Shown here one piece after another: positions 8,672-18,313 of a DNA stretch of 64,000 nt. The stretch is from an uncultured Muribaculaceae bacterium. Lineage in GTDB: Bacteria > Bacteroidota > Bacteroidia > Bacteroidales > Muribaculaceae. Numbering within the stretch: the stretch's first letter is position 1; each line of letters begins with the position of its first letter. A program made the position numbers and the translations under genes. The DNA lies in NCBI GenBank assembly GCA_905233915.1, contig CAJOFM010000015.1:1-64000 (forward strand). The letters are read 5' to 3'. The notes beneath the pieces are model-generated. The model saw nothing but the letters and a program-made list of their open reading frames with translations, did not search any database and was not told the origin of the DNA.

Positions 8672-10282
8672 CTAGTTAGCGCTCTCAATGAAATTGCGTT
8701 GAGCCTTTTCAATCAGCATGTCAAAGTCGGACTCGTTGCGTATGGATTTGAGCGAAATCGGCGACAGGATATCGTATTTCAGGTTGAACAGGCTGCCGTA
8801 GCCTTGGTCAATGGCCCGTTGGGAATACTCCATGGCTTTGAAATGGTCTCCCCTGAGTGCCATGAAAACGGCGGCATAATAGTAATTCTCACCACCAGGC
8901 AAATTGGAGCGAAGGATGGAGCCGAGCCAATTGAGGGCATCGTCGTCACGTCCTAACATGCTTAAAGCTATTCCCTTGAGGTCCTCAACGTCGTCGGTCA
9001 AGCGTGTGACGATAGATAAGTCCTTGTTGGCCAGTTGGGGCTTGTCAAGCTTCTTGAGCAGTATGGCGCGTGTGAGACGTGCCTCGGCGTCAGCGGGTTC
9101 GTTGGCAACAGCGGCATTGAGGTAGCCCAGAGCGTCATTTTCCATGCCGTGATTGGCGAGCAATGAAGCTTTGGTCAACAGCATTGGAAGGTATTGCGGA
9201 GCAAATGATGAGCACTGGTTAAGGATGTCCATGGCACCATCGAGGTCTTGGCAATCACTGGTGTAATAACTGGCAAGAGCCTTGGTTACATAGCAATCAG
9301 GTTGGTTGATCGATTGCGCCAATGAAAGGTCGGCATGAGTGATGGCCTCATCCCAGCGGGCGAGTTCAAGATAGCACTTTGCCAGATTGTTGTCCACAGC
9401 AGGACTCTGATAAAGGTTGTTGCGCTTGATGAGATTCAGATCGCTCAGGGCCTGTGCATAGCGCTTATGATCCATGGCGATGTTGGCGCGCAGGTAACGG
9501 TAAATCCCGCTGTCACTGCTCTTGCTGGCCACATCGGCAAGCGCACGCATCACAGCGTCATAATTGGTGTCGCTCAGGTCAAACAGGGCTTGGGCTGCTC
9601 TGCCACCATCACCCACAGCCATGCCAAGAACCAGATCCTGGACAGCGGCATCGATGTTGCCCTGACGGGCATAGATGTTGGCTCGGTTGACATAGACTTG
9701 AGGCTCAACCCGGAACAGGGAAACGGCCTTATCCATGTGTTCAATAGCAGCCTTGTTGTTGCCGCGAGCAACCTCAACCTGTGCTAAACCATACATCGCG
9801 TCATAGTTCATCGGCTCGGATCGCAGGATGGTCTTGAAAGCTTTTTCGGCAGCATTGAGGTTGTTGATTTTCAAGTTGGCTTTGGCGATGAGATCAGTGC
9901 AGGCCAGTGATTTAGGCTCTATCTCCTGGGCCAGGAGCAGGTCGGCCAACGCACCATTATAGTCATTGCGGGCTTCACTGATGCGCGCACGCAGGATGTA
10001 CTCGTCAAACCGCAGTTCCTTGTCGGTCTTGGGGGTAAGTAGCATCGCTTGGTTGACATCGGCGAGAGCGGCGGTGTAGTCGCCGTTATAGTATTGCTGA
10101 TGGGCTCTTGCAAAGAGCGTGTTGTAGTCGTTGGGGTCCTTGGCAATCTGTTCGTCATAGACCTTCATCACAGCGTCGGTGATTCGGTCACGCAAGAGAA
10201 CGTCATTGTCTTGGGCCAACATTGTGAAGGCACACAGCACAAATGTCCATGCAAAAATAATGCGGTTTAGCCTGATATTCAT
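8672..10282 (-). CDS. Exported tetratricopeptide-repeat protein
   Basis: A 536-residue protein with a signal peptide (cleavage near MLAQ, residue 24) and TPR motifs covering residues ~40-520, seen as repeated helix pairs such as YNTLFARAHQQYYNGDYTAA, VYVNRANIYARQGNIDAAVQ and YYYAAVFMALRGDHFKAMEY. TPR proteins are scaffolds for protein contacts in the periplasm or at the outer membrane. It is 12 bases upstream of tamL and 22 bases downstream of kdsA, so co-transcription with outer-membrane biogenesis genes is likely. Its partner is unknown. Confidence 0.75.
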   Translation of the reverse strand: MNIRLNRIIFAWTFVLCAFTMLAQDNDVLLRDRITDAVMKVYDEQIAKDPNDYNTLFARAHQQYYNGDYTAALADVNQAMLLTPKTDKELRFDEYILRARISEARNDYNGALADLLLAQEIEPKSLACTDLIAKANLKINNLNAAEKAFKTILRSEPMNYDAMYGLAQVEVARGNNKAAIEHMDKAVSLFRVEPQVYVNRANIYARQGNIDAAVQDLVLGMAVGDGGRAAQALFDLSDTNYDAVMRALADVASKSSDSGIYRYLRANIAMDHKRYAQALSDLNLIKRNNLYQSPAVDNNLAKCYLELARWDEAITHADLSLAQSINQPDCYVTKALASYYTSDCQDLDGAMDILNQCSSFAPQYLPMLLTKASLLANHGMENDALGYLNAAVANEPADAEARLTRAILLKKLDKPQLANKDLSIVTRLTDDVEDLKGIALSMLGRDDDALNWLGSILRSNLPGGENYYYAAVFMALRGDHFKAMEYSQRAIDQGYGSLFNLKYDILSPISLKSIRNESDFDMLIEKAQRNFIESAN

Positions 10283-10304
10283 ATTTCAATAATCTGTTAT
10301 TTCG

Positions 10305-11123
10305 TTATTCTTGATAGTCAATTTCGTTGATGGCTTGTTTGATGCGGGTCAGACGGGTCAACAGGCCCTCAAGCAGTTCGAGGCGAAGCATGTTGGCTCC
10401 GTCACTCTTGGCCACTGCAGGATTCGGGTGCGTTTCCAGGAACAGGCCATCGGCTCCCGTGGCAATGGCGGCGCGGGCCATGGTCTCAATGAGTTCGGGA
10501 CGGCCACCGGTGACGCCTCCACCCTGGTTGGGCTGCTGCAGCGAGTGGGTGATATCCACAATGACTGGAGCGAAGGCCTGCATCACGGGCACACCGCGGA
10601 AATCCACCACAAGGTCCTGGTAGCCGAATGTGGTGCCACGCTCGGTAATGGTTATTTGGTCATTGCCTGCGTCCCTCACCTTTTGCACGGCAAAGCGCAT
10701 AGACTCAGGTGCGAGGAACTGTCCTTTCTTGATATTGACGAGTTTGCCAGTGTGTGCGGCAGCAACAAGCAATTCGGTTTGACGGCAAAGGAATGCGGGA
10801 ATCTGCAGGACGTCCACATATTCGGCTGCGATATCAGCCTCCACGGGCTCGTGGATATCGGTCACAACGGGAATATTAAACGTCTCGCCCACTTTGCGCA
10901 GGATACGCAGGGCTTTCTCGTCACCAATGCCAGTGAATGAGTCGATGCGGGAGCGGTTGGCCTTACGGTAGCTGCCCTTAAATACATAGGGGATGCCTAA
11001 GGATTGGGTGATTTTCAATGCCTTTTCGGCAATTTCCATCGCCATTTCCTCGCCTTCAATCACGCAAGGTCCAGCCAGTAAGAAAAAGTTGTGGCTCGGT
11101 GATGCCAGTAATTCGTTCAACAT
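10305..11123 (-). CDS. kdsA: 3-deoxy-8-phosphooctulonate synthase (KDO-8-P synthase)
   Basis: A 272-residue cytosolic enzyme that joins phosphoenolpyruvate and D-arabinose 5-phosphate to give KDO-8-phosphate, the precursor of the lipopolysaccharide inner core. Recognised by LLAGPCVIEGEEMAM near the N-terminus, FKGSYRKANRSR, QIPAFLCRQTEL and RGTTFGYQDLVVDFRGVP. The frame is open 50 codons further upstream, into rsmE, but KdsA proteins begin close to this Met (MLNELLASPS), so 11123 is the start. It is in the run rsmE-kdsA-TPR-tamL. Confidence 0.95.
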   Translation of the reverse strand: MLNELLASPSHNFFLLAGPCVIEGEEMAMEIAEKALKITQSLGIPYVFKGSYRKANRSRIDSFTGIGDEKALRILRKVGETFNIPVVTDIHEPVEADIAAEYVDVLQIPAFLCRQTELLVAAAHTGKLVNIKKGQFLAPESMRFAVQKVRDAGNDQITITERGTTFGYQDLVVDFRGVPVMQAFAPVIVDITHSLQQPNQGGGVTGGRPELIETMARAAIATGADGLFLETHPNPAVAKSDGANMLRLELLEGLLTRLTRIKQAINEIDYQE

Positions 11124-11157
11124 AAGTATGATAGTCTTTATTGTGTTATTGTCTGTG

Positions 11158-11883
11158 TTAGTTCTCGGCGGCTGCCATGTCGAGGGCATGGACAGCGGCG
11201 ATGGCCATGAGGCCGGCGGTCTCGGTGCGTAGGCGGCTCTCGCCCAACGTAACAGGTGAGAAACCAGCGGCAAAGGCCGTTTTGACCTCCTCGGGACTAA
11301 AATCGCCCTCGGGTCCGATGAGCACCATCACGTCATGACCAGGCTGATAAGCTCTGGCAATGGTGTGGCGCTGGTTGCGCGGCAGTTGCTCATCGCAATA
11401 GGCGATGCAGCGTGTGCCGTCAAAAGATTCGGCGAACAACTGGTCCACTGGCGTCATTTCGTCAAGCTGGGGCAGAGTCGCCTTGAGTGATTGTTTCATT
11501 GCCGAGATCATGATTTTCCTAAGTCTCTCGGTCTTCAATACGGTGCGCTCGCTGTTGTGACAACGCAGGGGGACGATGCGGTCCACGCCCATCTCCACGC
11601 ATTTCTCGACAAGCCACTCGATGCGGTCCAGATTCTTGGTGGGCGCGATGCCCAGCACAATCTGGTGCCCCCAGTGTGGGGTTTGAACTTCCTTGCCCAA
11701 CACCTCGACGGCACACCGCTTGGGGTGCGCCATCGAGATACGGCAAGTGTATAGGTTTCCGTTTCCGTCAACCACCTCAATGGTTTCGCCCTCGGCCATA
11801 CGCAACACCTTGACGCAGTGTTTGGAATCCTCCTCACCCAGCGTCAATGTGTCGGCTATGTCGGGACAATAGAAACGGTGCAT
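11158..11883 (-). CDS. rsmE: 16S rRNA (uracil1498-N3)-methyltransferase
   Basis: A 241-residue SPOUT-class methyltransferase that methylates U1498 of 16S rRNA. The start MHRFYCPDI and the C-terminal knot motifs LIGPEGDFSPEEV and LGESRLRTETAGLMAI are diagnostic. An N-terminal PUA-like domain covers residues ~1-70. It begins 9 bases after the transporter stop and ends 34 bases before kdsA, so it belongs to the same transcript. Confidence 0.93.
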   Translation of the reverse strand: MHRFYCPDIADTLTLGEEDSKHCVKVLRMAEGETIEVVDGNGNLYTCRISMAHPKRCAVEVLGKEVQTPHWGHQIVLGIAPTKNLDRIEWLVEKCVEMGVDRIVPLRCHNSERTVLKTERLRKIMISAMKQSLKATLPQLDEMTPVDQLFAESFDGTRCIAYCDEQLPRNQRHTIARAYQPGHDVMVLIGPEGDFSPEEVKTAFAAGFSPVTLGESRLRTETAGLMAIAAVHALDMAAAEN

Positions 11884-11892
11884 GTCTTTGAC

Positions 11893-13212
11893 TTATTTTT
11901 CTCTTACATGTTTGTACTTGAACAGGAACATGAACGACACGGCTACCACCAGGGCGAATCCAGCGAAGATGTACCATGCGGTGCTCCAGCTGGTTGGAGT
12001 GTTGCCCACAAGGAAGCCGTCCTCGTTCCAGTGGCACAGGCTGTTTACAATCGCACCAGCGGCGAGTGTGCCGATGGTGGCGCCCAGACCGTTGGTCATC
12101 AGCATGAACAGGCCTTGAGCCGAAGCCTTGATATTGGGCTCACATTCCTTATCCACAAAGATGCCGCCTGAGACGTTGAAAAAGTCAAAGGCCACACCGT
12201 AAACCAGGCATGAAAGCACAATCAGAATGATACCGGGGAATGCAGGGTTGCCGGCACCAAAGAAACCGAACCTCAATACCCAAGCGAACATGGCGATGAG
12301 CATAACCACCTTAATGCCGTAGCGCTTGAGGAAGAAGGGAATCAACAGGATGCAGAGGGCCTCGGCAATCTGTGAAAGTGAAACAAGCATCGTGGCATTG
12401 TTGGCACCGAAGGTGTCGGCCATCGTCGGGTCACTCTTGAAGTGGGTCAGATAGGGAGTGGCAAAGCCGTTGGTCACCTGCAAGGACATACCCAGCATGG
12501 CTGAAAAGATGAAGAACATTGCCATTTTCTTGGTCTTGAACAACTTGAAAGCGCTCAAACCCAGCTGCTCGACAAGTGATTGCGACTCCTTCTTAACCAG
12601 TTTGCAGGCCGGTAAGGTCATGCAGTACAGGAACAGAACGATACTCAACAAGCCCGACACGATGAACTGCATGTAGGTGTACTGGAACTTATTGGCGTTC
12701 TCACCTAACGTGAAGCTAAAGCTGCCATTCTCGAGCACTGCGCAGTTGACAAACCACATCGTTGCGATAAAGCCGATAGTGCCAAACACACGGATGGGGG
12801 GGAAGTCTTTCTCGGTGTCCATGCCATTGTCCTTAAGAATGGTGAAAGCCACCGTGTTGGACAATGCCAGGGTGGGCATATAGAATGCCACACTCAGCGT
12901 GTAGATGGTGATGAATGCCGCTCTGCTAGGCTCGGGATTGGTCATGCCCATGTAGGCCAATGCAATCATCGCCATGCCGGCAATCAGGTGGCAGATACCC
13001 AACAGACGCTGGGGCTGAATGTACTTGTCGGCAACAATGCCCATCAGCGTGGGCATGAAGATTGACACGATGCCTTGAATGGCATAGAACCAGGCAATCA
13101 CGTCACCCATGCCTGCACGTCCCAGATAGTTGCCCATACAGGTCAAGTAAGCACCCCATACGGCAAACTCCAGGAAATTCATCACAATGAGTCTCAACTT
13201 CAGATTTTTCAT
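11893..13212 (-). CDS. MFS nucleoside permease (NupG-like)
   Basis: A 439-residue inner-membrane protein with about 12 hydrophobic segments and the nucleoside:H+ symporter signature at the N-terminus (NFLEFAVWGAYLTCMGNYLG), matching E. coli NupG and XapB. It probably imports nucleosides with protons. An internal QSLVEQLGLSAFKLFKTKK loop lies between the two six-helix halves. It is the first gene of the run ending with DUF2200, preceded by a candidate promoter at 13246-13253. Confidence 0.85.
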   Translation of the reverse strand: MKNLKLRLIVMNFLEFAVWGAYLTCMGNYLGRAGMGDVIAWFYAIQGIVSIFMPTLMGIVADKYIQPQRLLGICHLIAGMAMIALAYMGMTNPEPSRAAFITIYTLSVAFYMPTLALSNTVAFTILKDNGMDTEKDFPPIRVFGTIGFIATMWFVNCAVLENGSFSFTLGENANKFQYTYMQFIVSGLLSIVLFLYCMTLPACKLVKKESQSLVEQLGLSAFKLFKTKKMAMFFIFSAMLGMSLQVTNGFATPYLTHFKSDPTMADTFGANNATMLVSLSQIAEALCILLIPFFLKRYGIKVVMLIAMFAWVLRFGFFGAGNPAFPGIILIVLSCLVYGVAFDFFNVSGGIFVDKECEPNIKASAQGLFMLMTNGLGATIGTLAAGAIVNSLCHWNEDGFLVGNTPTSWSTAWYIFAGFALVVAVSFMFLFKYKHVREK

Positions 13213-13245
13213 AACGAGTCTATTTTAAAATGATGTTTTAACCTA

Positions 13246-13278
13246 CAAAATTAATAAAAATCGCCAACACAGGTTCAA
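13246..13278 (-). promoter_or_regulatory. Candidate promoter for the nupG-like/rsmE/kdsA/tamL run
   Basis: The minus strand reads TAATTTTG at 13253-13246, with TTG at 13278-13276 after a 22-base spacer, one longer than the best Bacteroides promoters. It overlaps the stop of the upstream nuclease gene. Confidence 0.45.
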
Positions 13279-13871
13279 TCTTGGGCAGAATTGGTCTTGC
13301 TGGCAATGATTTTTTGGATAAGTGCAGCTTTTTCATATTGCTCTTTATCGACATAATGCTGCATGCGGCGCTCGAGTTTCTCGACAGGGAGGTCTTCGAG
13401 CCGCACAGGGGGTTGTGGCTTGTAGTTCCCGTCACGTCGCCACTCATAGCTGGTGTGATCCATCACCTCTTTTGTCGTGTAGATGGGAGCGCCGGTGCGC
13501 AGGGCGATGGCGATGGCATCGCTCGTTCGGGAATCGATATCCACCTCAACCGAGCCATTGCTCACACGAAGCATGGCAGCAAACACACCATCCTTGAAAC
13601 TGTAGATAGTGACACGCTGCAACTCGATGCCATAGACGTGAAACATGCTCACAAATAAGTCATGGGTCAAGGGGCGGGATGGCACTACTTGCTCAAGGTT
13701 GACAGCGATGGATTGGGCCTCGGCGGCTCCCACTACGATGGGGATGCGACGTGCCTCGTCAGGTGTGCTGTCGGCATTCTCAAGTAACAGGGCGTAAGCT
13801 CCTGGCTGTACCTCACTGCGGGTGATGCCCAGTACCTTGAGTTCTATTAATTCGTCTTTGTTCATTGTCAT
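13275..13871 (-). CDS. Bifunctional nuclease (BFN/DUF151) with C-terminal UVR motif
   Basis: A 198-residue protein. Residues ~5-140 form the BFN/DUF151 domain (IPIVVGAAEAQSIAVNLE, then DSRTSDAIAIALRTGAPI), a family with reported RNase and DNase activity. Residues ~155-195 carry a UvrB/UvrC-like motif (LERRMQHYVDKEQYEKAALI), a helical hairpin for protein contacts. The frame is open to 13928, but a consensus promoter at 13898-13929 would start transcription near 13893, so translation must begin at the ATG at 13871 or at 13865. Confidence 0.85.
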   Translation of the reverse strand: MTMNKDELIELKVLGITRSEVQPGAYALLLENADSTPDEARRIPIVVGAAEAQSIAVNLEQVVPSRPLTHDLFVSMFHVYGIELQRVTIYSFKDGVFAAMLRVSNGSVEVDIDSRTSDAIAIALRTGAPIYTTKEVMDHTSYEWRRDGNYKPQPPVRLEDLPVEKLERRMQHYVDKEQYEKAALIQKIIASKTNSAQD

Positions 13872-13897
13872 GAGAAAACAGGTTAACAAAACCGTTG

Positions 13898-13929
13898 CAA
13901 AAATAGCCACAAATCGCCATTGTGCCAAA
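13898..13929 (-). promoter_or_regulatory. Promoter of the bifunctional nuclease gene
   Basis: On the minus strand TTTG (13929-13926), 20 bases, then TATTTTTG (13905-13898): a full match to the Bacteroides consensus. It fixes the start codon downstream of 13893. Confidence 0.75.
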
Positions 13930-13970
13930 TAATGTGATGCGGTTTTTAGCGGCTGTTAATAAGTTTCTCT

Positions 13971-14555
13971 TTATGCTTGGCGTTCAAACACGGCTCTATA
14001 GGCTTGGGCTTTCTTTTCAAGCGGTAAAGGATAGGCGCGTGAAGTTGATGGCATGCGCCATAAGGTGAATGCATGCGCCCCGACCATGCATTTCACGGGA
14101 TTTCCGATTTTGGGGATGTCGATGCCTGCTTGAGTGGCGATCACACTGGTGGCTTTCTCGCCTGTAGTGATGACGTTTTTTATGGTCGGATGGCTGTCGA
14201 GCAGTGCGGCCAAGTCGATGGGCTCCACAATCTCAAGGAATTTGTCGCTGGCATTGTCCCGGAGCCGTCTCACTGCCATGGCGGTATCCCATAAGGCGAT
14301 ACCCTCTTGTCGCAGAAAATCTTGGATGGCATTTAGATTAAATCGCTTCAATTCACTGTCCCACAACGCGTCACGGTCATCCATGAAAATGATGCCCATC
14401 ACCCTCCAGAAATCGTTGATCTTGTTCGGGTAGAAGAAGGGCATGGACCAGCGTTCGGGTTTGGGCGGGAATGTGCCTAAAAACAAGTAGCGCGCGTTCT
14501 CGGGAACAAAGGGTTCCCAGGGATGGCGTTCGACCGGTGCTTGATTAGTATTCAT
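13971..14555 (-). CDS. Uracil-DNA glycosylase-family protein
   Basis: A 194-residue cytosolic protein of the UDG superfamily, which excises uracil or mismatched bases. The N-terminal block LFLGTFPP and PFFYPNKINDFW correspond to motif A, VITTGEKAT to a central strand, and LWRMPSTSRAYPLPLEKK to the C-terminal loop that enters the DNA groove. The family is distinct from classical Ung, which has GQDPYH. The exact lesion it removes cannot be told from sequence. It stands alone on the minus strand, divergent from the Wza-like gene. Confidence 0.8.
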   Translation of the reverse strand: MNTNQAPVERHPWEPFVPENARYLFLGTFPPKPERWSMPFFYPNKINDFWRVMGIIFMDDRDALWDSELKRFNLNAIQDFLRQEGIALWDTAMAVRRLRDNASDKFLEIVEPIDLAALLDSHPTIKNVITTGEKATSVIATQAGIDIPKIGNPVKCMVGAHAFTLWRMPSTSRAYPLPLEKKAQAYRAVFERQA

Positions 14556-14631
14556 GGCTGCAAAGGAAATGAAAAAATGTGCGTTTTAATATATTTTTCT
14601 AGAAAAAAACACCATGTGTTTCAAATTTTAC

Positions 14632-14639
14632 TACCTTTG
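14632..14639 (+). promoter_or_regulatory. -7 box for the polysaccharide export gene
   Basis: TACCTTTG lies 34 bases before ATG 14674; the -33 box is not clear. Confidence 0.5.
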
Positions 14640-14673
14640 CATTCATAATAACAAATCATAAACAATAATCATT

Positions 14674-15495
14674 ATGAATATCAGAAATCTATTTTTGCTC
14701 GCTGCAATTTCATTGATTCTTGTCTCGTGCGGCACGCAGGGTAAGGAAATTCCCTATATGCAGAATATTGATCAGCTTCCTGCTGGCGCACTTGGTACCG
14801 CTACGACTCTGGCGGGTGACTTTACCATTAAATCTGGTGACATGTTGCAGATTAATGTGGCTTCATCTAATTCTGATGCAGTTAAGCCGTTCAATAAAAT
14901 CCAGTATATTCCCACGTTAGGTGGTGGCGGAGGAGCTTATACTGCTCTGGGCGACCTTTCCACCGTGTTCTATCTTGTGGACGATCATGGCAATATTGAT
15001 TTCCCGGTGTTGGGCAAGTTGCACATCGGTGGCATGACAAAGCATGCGGTTGAGGAATATGTGGCATCGTTGATTTATCCGCGTTACCTCACCGAGAAGC
15101 CCGATGTTGAATGCCGTATCCAGAACTTCCGTGTATATTGCATTGGCGATTTCAATCATCCTGGAGTTGTTCAAGCCGAGAATGGCCGACTGAACTTGAT
15201 TGAGGCCATCGCATTGTCTGGTGACCTGACATTGCAAGGCCAGCGCGAGAACATAATGCTCGTCCGTACTGACCCCAATGGCCAGCGCTTTGTAAGACGC
15301 ATTGACTTGACGGATGCAAATTTTTTGTCCATGCCTGAGTTTGAGTTGCAGCAGAATGACATCCTCTATGTCGAGCCCAACAAGTACAAGAAACGTTCAG
15401 TTTGGAGCATGCCCCCTGTGTATACAACCGCTGTTAGTATGCTTGGAACAGCCATCTCACTTGTTACCTTTATCACTGTACTGGCTAGGAAGTAA
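14674..15495 (+). CDS. Wza-like polysaccharide export lipoprotein
   Basis: A 273-residue lipoprotein (lipobox LVSC, Cys19). Residues ~45-145 form the polysaccharide biosynthesis/export domain (DFTIKSGDMLQINV, then NIDFPVLGKLHIGGMT), residues ~150-225 an SLBB domain, and the C-terminus ends in a hydrophobic helix (~245-270) as in Bacteroidota Wza homologues. Such proteins form the outer-membrane channel for capsule or exopolysaccharide. No partner tyrosine kinase/copolymerase (Wzc) and no glycan cluster lies next to it, so it is an orphan export component here. Confidence 0.85.
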   Translation: MNIRNLFLLAAISLILVSCGTQGKEIPYMQNIDQLPAGALGTATTLAGDFTIKSGDMLQINVASSNSDAVKPFNKIQYIPTLGGGGGAYTALGDLSTVFYLVDDHGNIDFPVLGKLHIGGMTKHAVEEYVASLIYPRYLTEKPDVECRIQNFRVYCIGDFNHPGVVQAENGRLNLIEAIALSGDLTLQGQRENIMLVRTDPNGQRFVRRIDLTDANFLSMPEFELQQNDILYVEPNKYKKRSVWSMPPVYTTAVSMLGTAISLVTFITVLARK

Positions 15496-15516
15496 CTGAA
15501 TTACAGTATATTATTA

Positions 15517-15550
15517 ACGACGGCCCGTCCTTATGGATGGGTCGTTTTGT
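15517..15550 (+). terminator. Intrinsic terminator after the Wza-like gene
   Basis: CCCGTCC pairs with GGATGGG around TTAT, extended by ACGA/TCGT across a 3-base bulge, and is followed by TTTGTT. It lies 22 bases after the stop. Confidence 0.65.
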
Positions 15551-15553
15551 TAA

Positions 15554-15572
15554 AACTGACATTTTGTCAGTT
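15554..15572. repeat. 8-bp perfect dyad upstream of clpB
   Basis: AACTGACA and TGTCAGTT flank a 3-base TTT centre, about 75 bases before the clpB ATG. The size and symmetry suit a repressor or activator site, but no regulator is known from the sequence. Confidence 0.45.
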
Positions 15573-15646
15573 AAACTGTTTTGGTATAAGTGTTGAAGTG
15601 AAATTATTGAATTTGCTTTACATAGAAATGAAAGGAGAAACAATAT

Positions 15647-18235
15647 ATGAACTTTAACAATTTTACGATCAAAGCACAGGAAGTTGTACAGAAAGCGGTA
15701 CAACTCACCCGAGACAACGGTAACCAAGCCGTTGAGCCTGAGCATCTTCTCAAGGCTGTCATGACCGAGGGCGATGCTGTGGTTCGCTTCATTTTCCAGA
15801 AGTTGGACATTAATCCCGCCAATGTGGAGCGGTCTCTCGAAGCGGCTTTGCAGAAATTGCCCCACGTGAGTGGCGGTGAGCCTTATCTGAGCAGCGATGG
15901 GAGCAAGGTGCTTGAAAAAGCCACCGATATCGCCAGCAAGAATGGCGACCAGTATGTGACCGTTGAGACTATTCTCATGGCGCTGTTTGAGGTGAAATCT
16001 TCGGTTTCCTCGATTCTTAAAGATGCAGGAATGACCCACGATGATCTCAAGGCTGCCATCGACGAACTGCGCAAAGGCAAGAATGCTACCTCGCAGAGTG
16101 CCGAGGAGCAGTACAACGCCTTGAGCAAATATGCCGTCAACTTAAATGAACGTGCGCGCCAAGGCAAACTCGACCCGGTTATCGGTCGTGATGATGAGAT
16201 CCGTCGCGTGCTGCAGATTCTGAGCCGCCGCACCAAGAACAACCCGATTCTCATTGGTGAGCCTGGTACGGGTAAGACCGCCATTGTCGAGGGCTTGGCC
16301 CAACGCATTGTGCGCGGTGACGTGCCTGAGAACCTGAAAATGAAGCAGGTCTATTCGCTTGACATGGGTGCGCTGATTGCTGGAGCCAAGTATCAGGGTG
16401 AATTTGAGGAACGCCTCAAGTCGGTGATCAACGAGATCACGCAGGCCAATGGCGAGATCATCTTGTTCATTGATGAGATTCACACGCTGGTAGGCGCGGG
16501 CAAGTCAAGTGGCGCAATGGATGCGGCTAACATCCTTAAACCTGCCCTGGCTCGTGGCGACTTGCGTAGCATCGGCGCGACCACACTCGATGAGTATCAA
16601 AAGTATTTTGAGAAAGACAAAGCTCTCGAGCGTCGTTTCCAAATTGTTATGGTCGATGAGCCCGATGAGGAAAGCGCCATTGCCATTATGCGTGGCTTGA
16701 AAGAGCGTTATGAGAACCATCACAAGGTGCGCATCAAGGATGATGCTATCATTGCTGCCGTACAATTGAGTCAACGTTACATCAGTGACCGATTCTTGCC
16801 CGACAAGGCTATTGACCTGATTGATGAGGCTGCCGCCAAGTTGCGCATTGAGATGGACAGTGTGCCGCAGGGCCTTGACGAGATCTCACGCAAGATTTCC
16901 CAACTTGAGATTGAGCGTGCCGCCATCAAGCGCGACGGCGATGAAGCCCGTATCGCAGACTTGGACAAGCAGATTGCCGAGCTCAAGGACCGCGAGAGCG
17001 ACTATAATGCCAAGTGGAAGAGTGAGAAGGAGTTGATCAATAAGATTCAGCAGAACAAAATTGACATTGAGCAACTCAACTTTGAGGCTGAACGTGCCGA
17101 GCGCAATGGTGACTATGGCCGCGTGGCCGAGATTCGCTACTCTCTCATCAAGCAGAAGCAGGATGAGAACAACCAGTTCCAACAGAAACTCCGAGATATG
17201 CAGGGCGACAAGGCGCTCATCAAGGAGGAAGTTGACAGTGACGACATTGCCGATGTTGTTTCGCGTTGGACGGGCATCCCTGTCACAAAGATGCTCCAGA
17301 GCGAGAAGGAGAAACTGCTCCATCTTGAAGAGGAACTGCACAAGCGCGTGATTGGTCAGGACGATGCCATCAAGGCCATCAGCGATGCTGTGCGTCGCAG
17401 CCGTGCCGGCTTGAATGACCCGCGCCGACCCATCGGTTCGTTCATCTTCTTGGGTACCACAGGTGTTGGTAAGACCGAGTTGGCCAAGGCGTTGGCCGAC
17501 TACATGTTCAACGACGAGAACATGATGACGCGCATCGATATGAGCGAGTACCAGGAGAAATTCTCGGTCACCAGGCTCATCGGTTCGCCTCCCGGCTATG
17601 TGGGCTATGACGAGGGTGGCCAGTTGACCGAGGCCGTAAGGCGCAAGCCTTATTCGGTCGTGCTGTTCGATGAAATTGAGAAGGCTAATCCTGATGTGTT
17701 CAACGTGCTGTTGCAGGTACTTGACGACGGCCGCTTGACCGACAACAAGGGCCGCACCGTCAATTTCAAGAACACCATCATCATCATGACCAGCAACCTA
17801 GGTTCAAGCCTTATCCGTGAGCGCTTTGAGCACTTGACCGAAGCCAACCGTGACGAGGTTATTGGCCAGACGCGTGGGGATGTCATGGAAATGTTGAAGA
17901 AGACGATCCGCCCCGAGTTCCTTAATCGAATTGACGAGATTATAATGTTCACGCCGCTCGATGAGGAGCAAATCCGTCAGATTGTCGTGATGCAGCTGCA
18001 GGGCGTGAAGAAGATGCTGGCTAAAAACGGCATCACCCTCGAGGCAACCGATGCTGCTATTCATCTGCTGGGCAAGGCTGGTTACGATCCCGAGTTTGGC
18101 GCTAGGCCTGTCAAACGTGCTATCCAGAGCCTTGTACTCAATCAGTTGAGCAAGGACATTATAGCCATGAAGGTCAATCGTGACCGCCCCATCATCATCG
18201 ATGCGGCCGATGGCGAGTTGATATTCAAGAATTAA
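15647..18235 (+). CDS. clpB: ATP-dependent disaggregase ClpB
   Basis: An 862-residue AAA+ chaperone that, with DnaK, pulls polypeptides out of aggregates through a hexameric ring. In order: Clp_N repeat domain (~1-145), first AAA+ module with Walker [10 protein letters not shown] (~205) and Walker [10 protein letters not shown], the coiled-coil middle domain (~405-525) diagnostic of ClpB, and second AAA+ module with GTTGVGKTE (~605). There is no IGF-type ClpP loop in the second module, unlike ClpA at 51655. The length is usual for the family. A bidirectional terminator follows. Confidence 0.97.
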   Translation: MNFNNFTIKAQEVVQKAVQLTRDNGNQAVEPEHLLKAVMTEGDAVVRFIFQKLDINPANVERSLEAALQKLPHVSGGEPYLSSDGSKVLEKATDIASKNGDQYVTVETILMALFEVKSSVSSILKDAGMTHDDLKAAIDELRKGKNATSQSAEEQYNALSKYAVNLNERARQGKLDPVIGRDDEIRRVLQILSRRTKNNPILIGEPGTGKTAIVEGLAQRIVRGDVPENLKMKQVYSLDMGALIAGAKYQGEFEERLKSVINEITQANGEIILFIDEIHTLVGAGKSSGAMDAANILKPALARGDLRSIGATTLDEYQKYFEKDKALERRFQIVMVDEPDEESAIAIMRGLKERYENHHKVRIKDDAIIAAVQLSQRYISDRFLPDKAIDLIDEAAAKLRIEMDSVPQGLDEISRKISQLEIERAAIKRDGDEARIADLDKQIAELKDRESDYNAKWKSEKELINKIQQNKIDIEQLNFEAERAERNGDYGRVAEIRYSLIKQKQDENNQFQQKLRDMQGDKALIKEEVDSDDIADVVSRWTGIPVTKMLQSEKEKLLHLEEELHKRVIGQDDAIKAISDAVRRSRAGLNDPRRPIGSFIFLGTTGVGKTELAKALADYMFNDENMMTRIDMSEYQEKFSVTRLIGSPPGYVGYDEGGQLTEAVRRKPYSVVLFDEIEKANPDVFNVLLQVLDDGRLTDNKGRTVNFKNTIIIMTSNLGSSLIRERFEHLTEANRDEVIGQTRGDVMEMLKKTIRPEFLNRIDEIIMFTPLDEEQIRQIVVMQLQGVKKMLAKNGITLEATDAAIHLLGKAGYDPEFGARPVKRAIQSLVLNQLSKDIIAMKVNRDRPIIIDAADGELIFKN

Positions 18236-18255
18236 GTGTCAACGCTATTCATTAA

Positions 18256-18293
18256 AATGGGGAGGAAGACCAAAGTCGGTCTTCCTCCCCATT
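18256..18293. terminator. Bidirectional terminator between clpB and rfbC
   Basis: A perfect 16-bp stem beginning AATGGGGAGGAAGACC with a 6-base loop stands between the convergent genes. The minus-strand side continues into TTTTAAT, giving the better U-run for rfbC. Confidence 0.85.
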
Positions 18294-18313
18294 GTTAGTT
18301 ATTCAGTAATAGG

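Noticed and set aside
11124-11273. Longer kdsA start
   Set aside because: The extra 50 codons overlap rsmE and do not resemble KdsA; the MLNELL start fits the family.
13872-13928. Longer start for the bifunctional nuclease with a hydrophobic N-terminus
   Set aside because: A perfect promoter lies within these codons; the apparent signal sequence is an accident.
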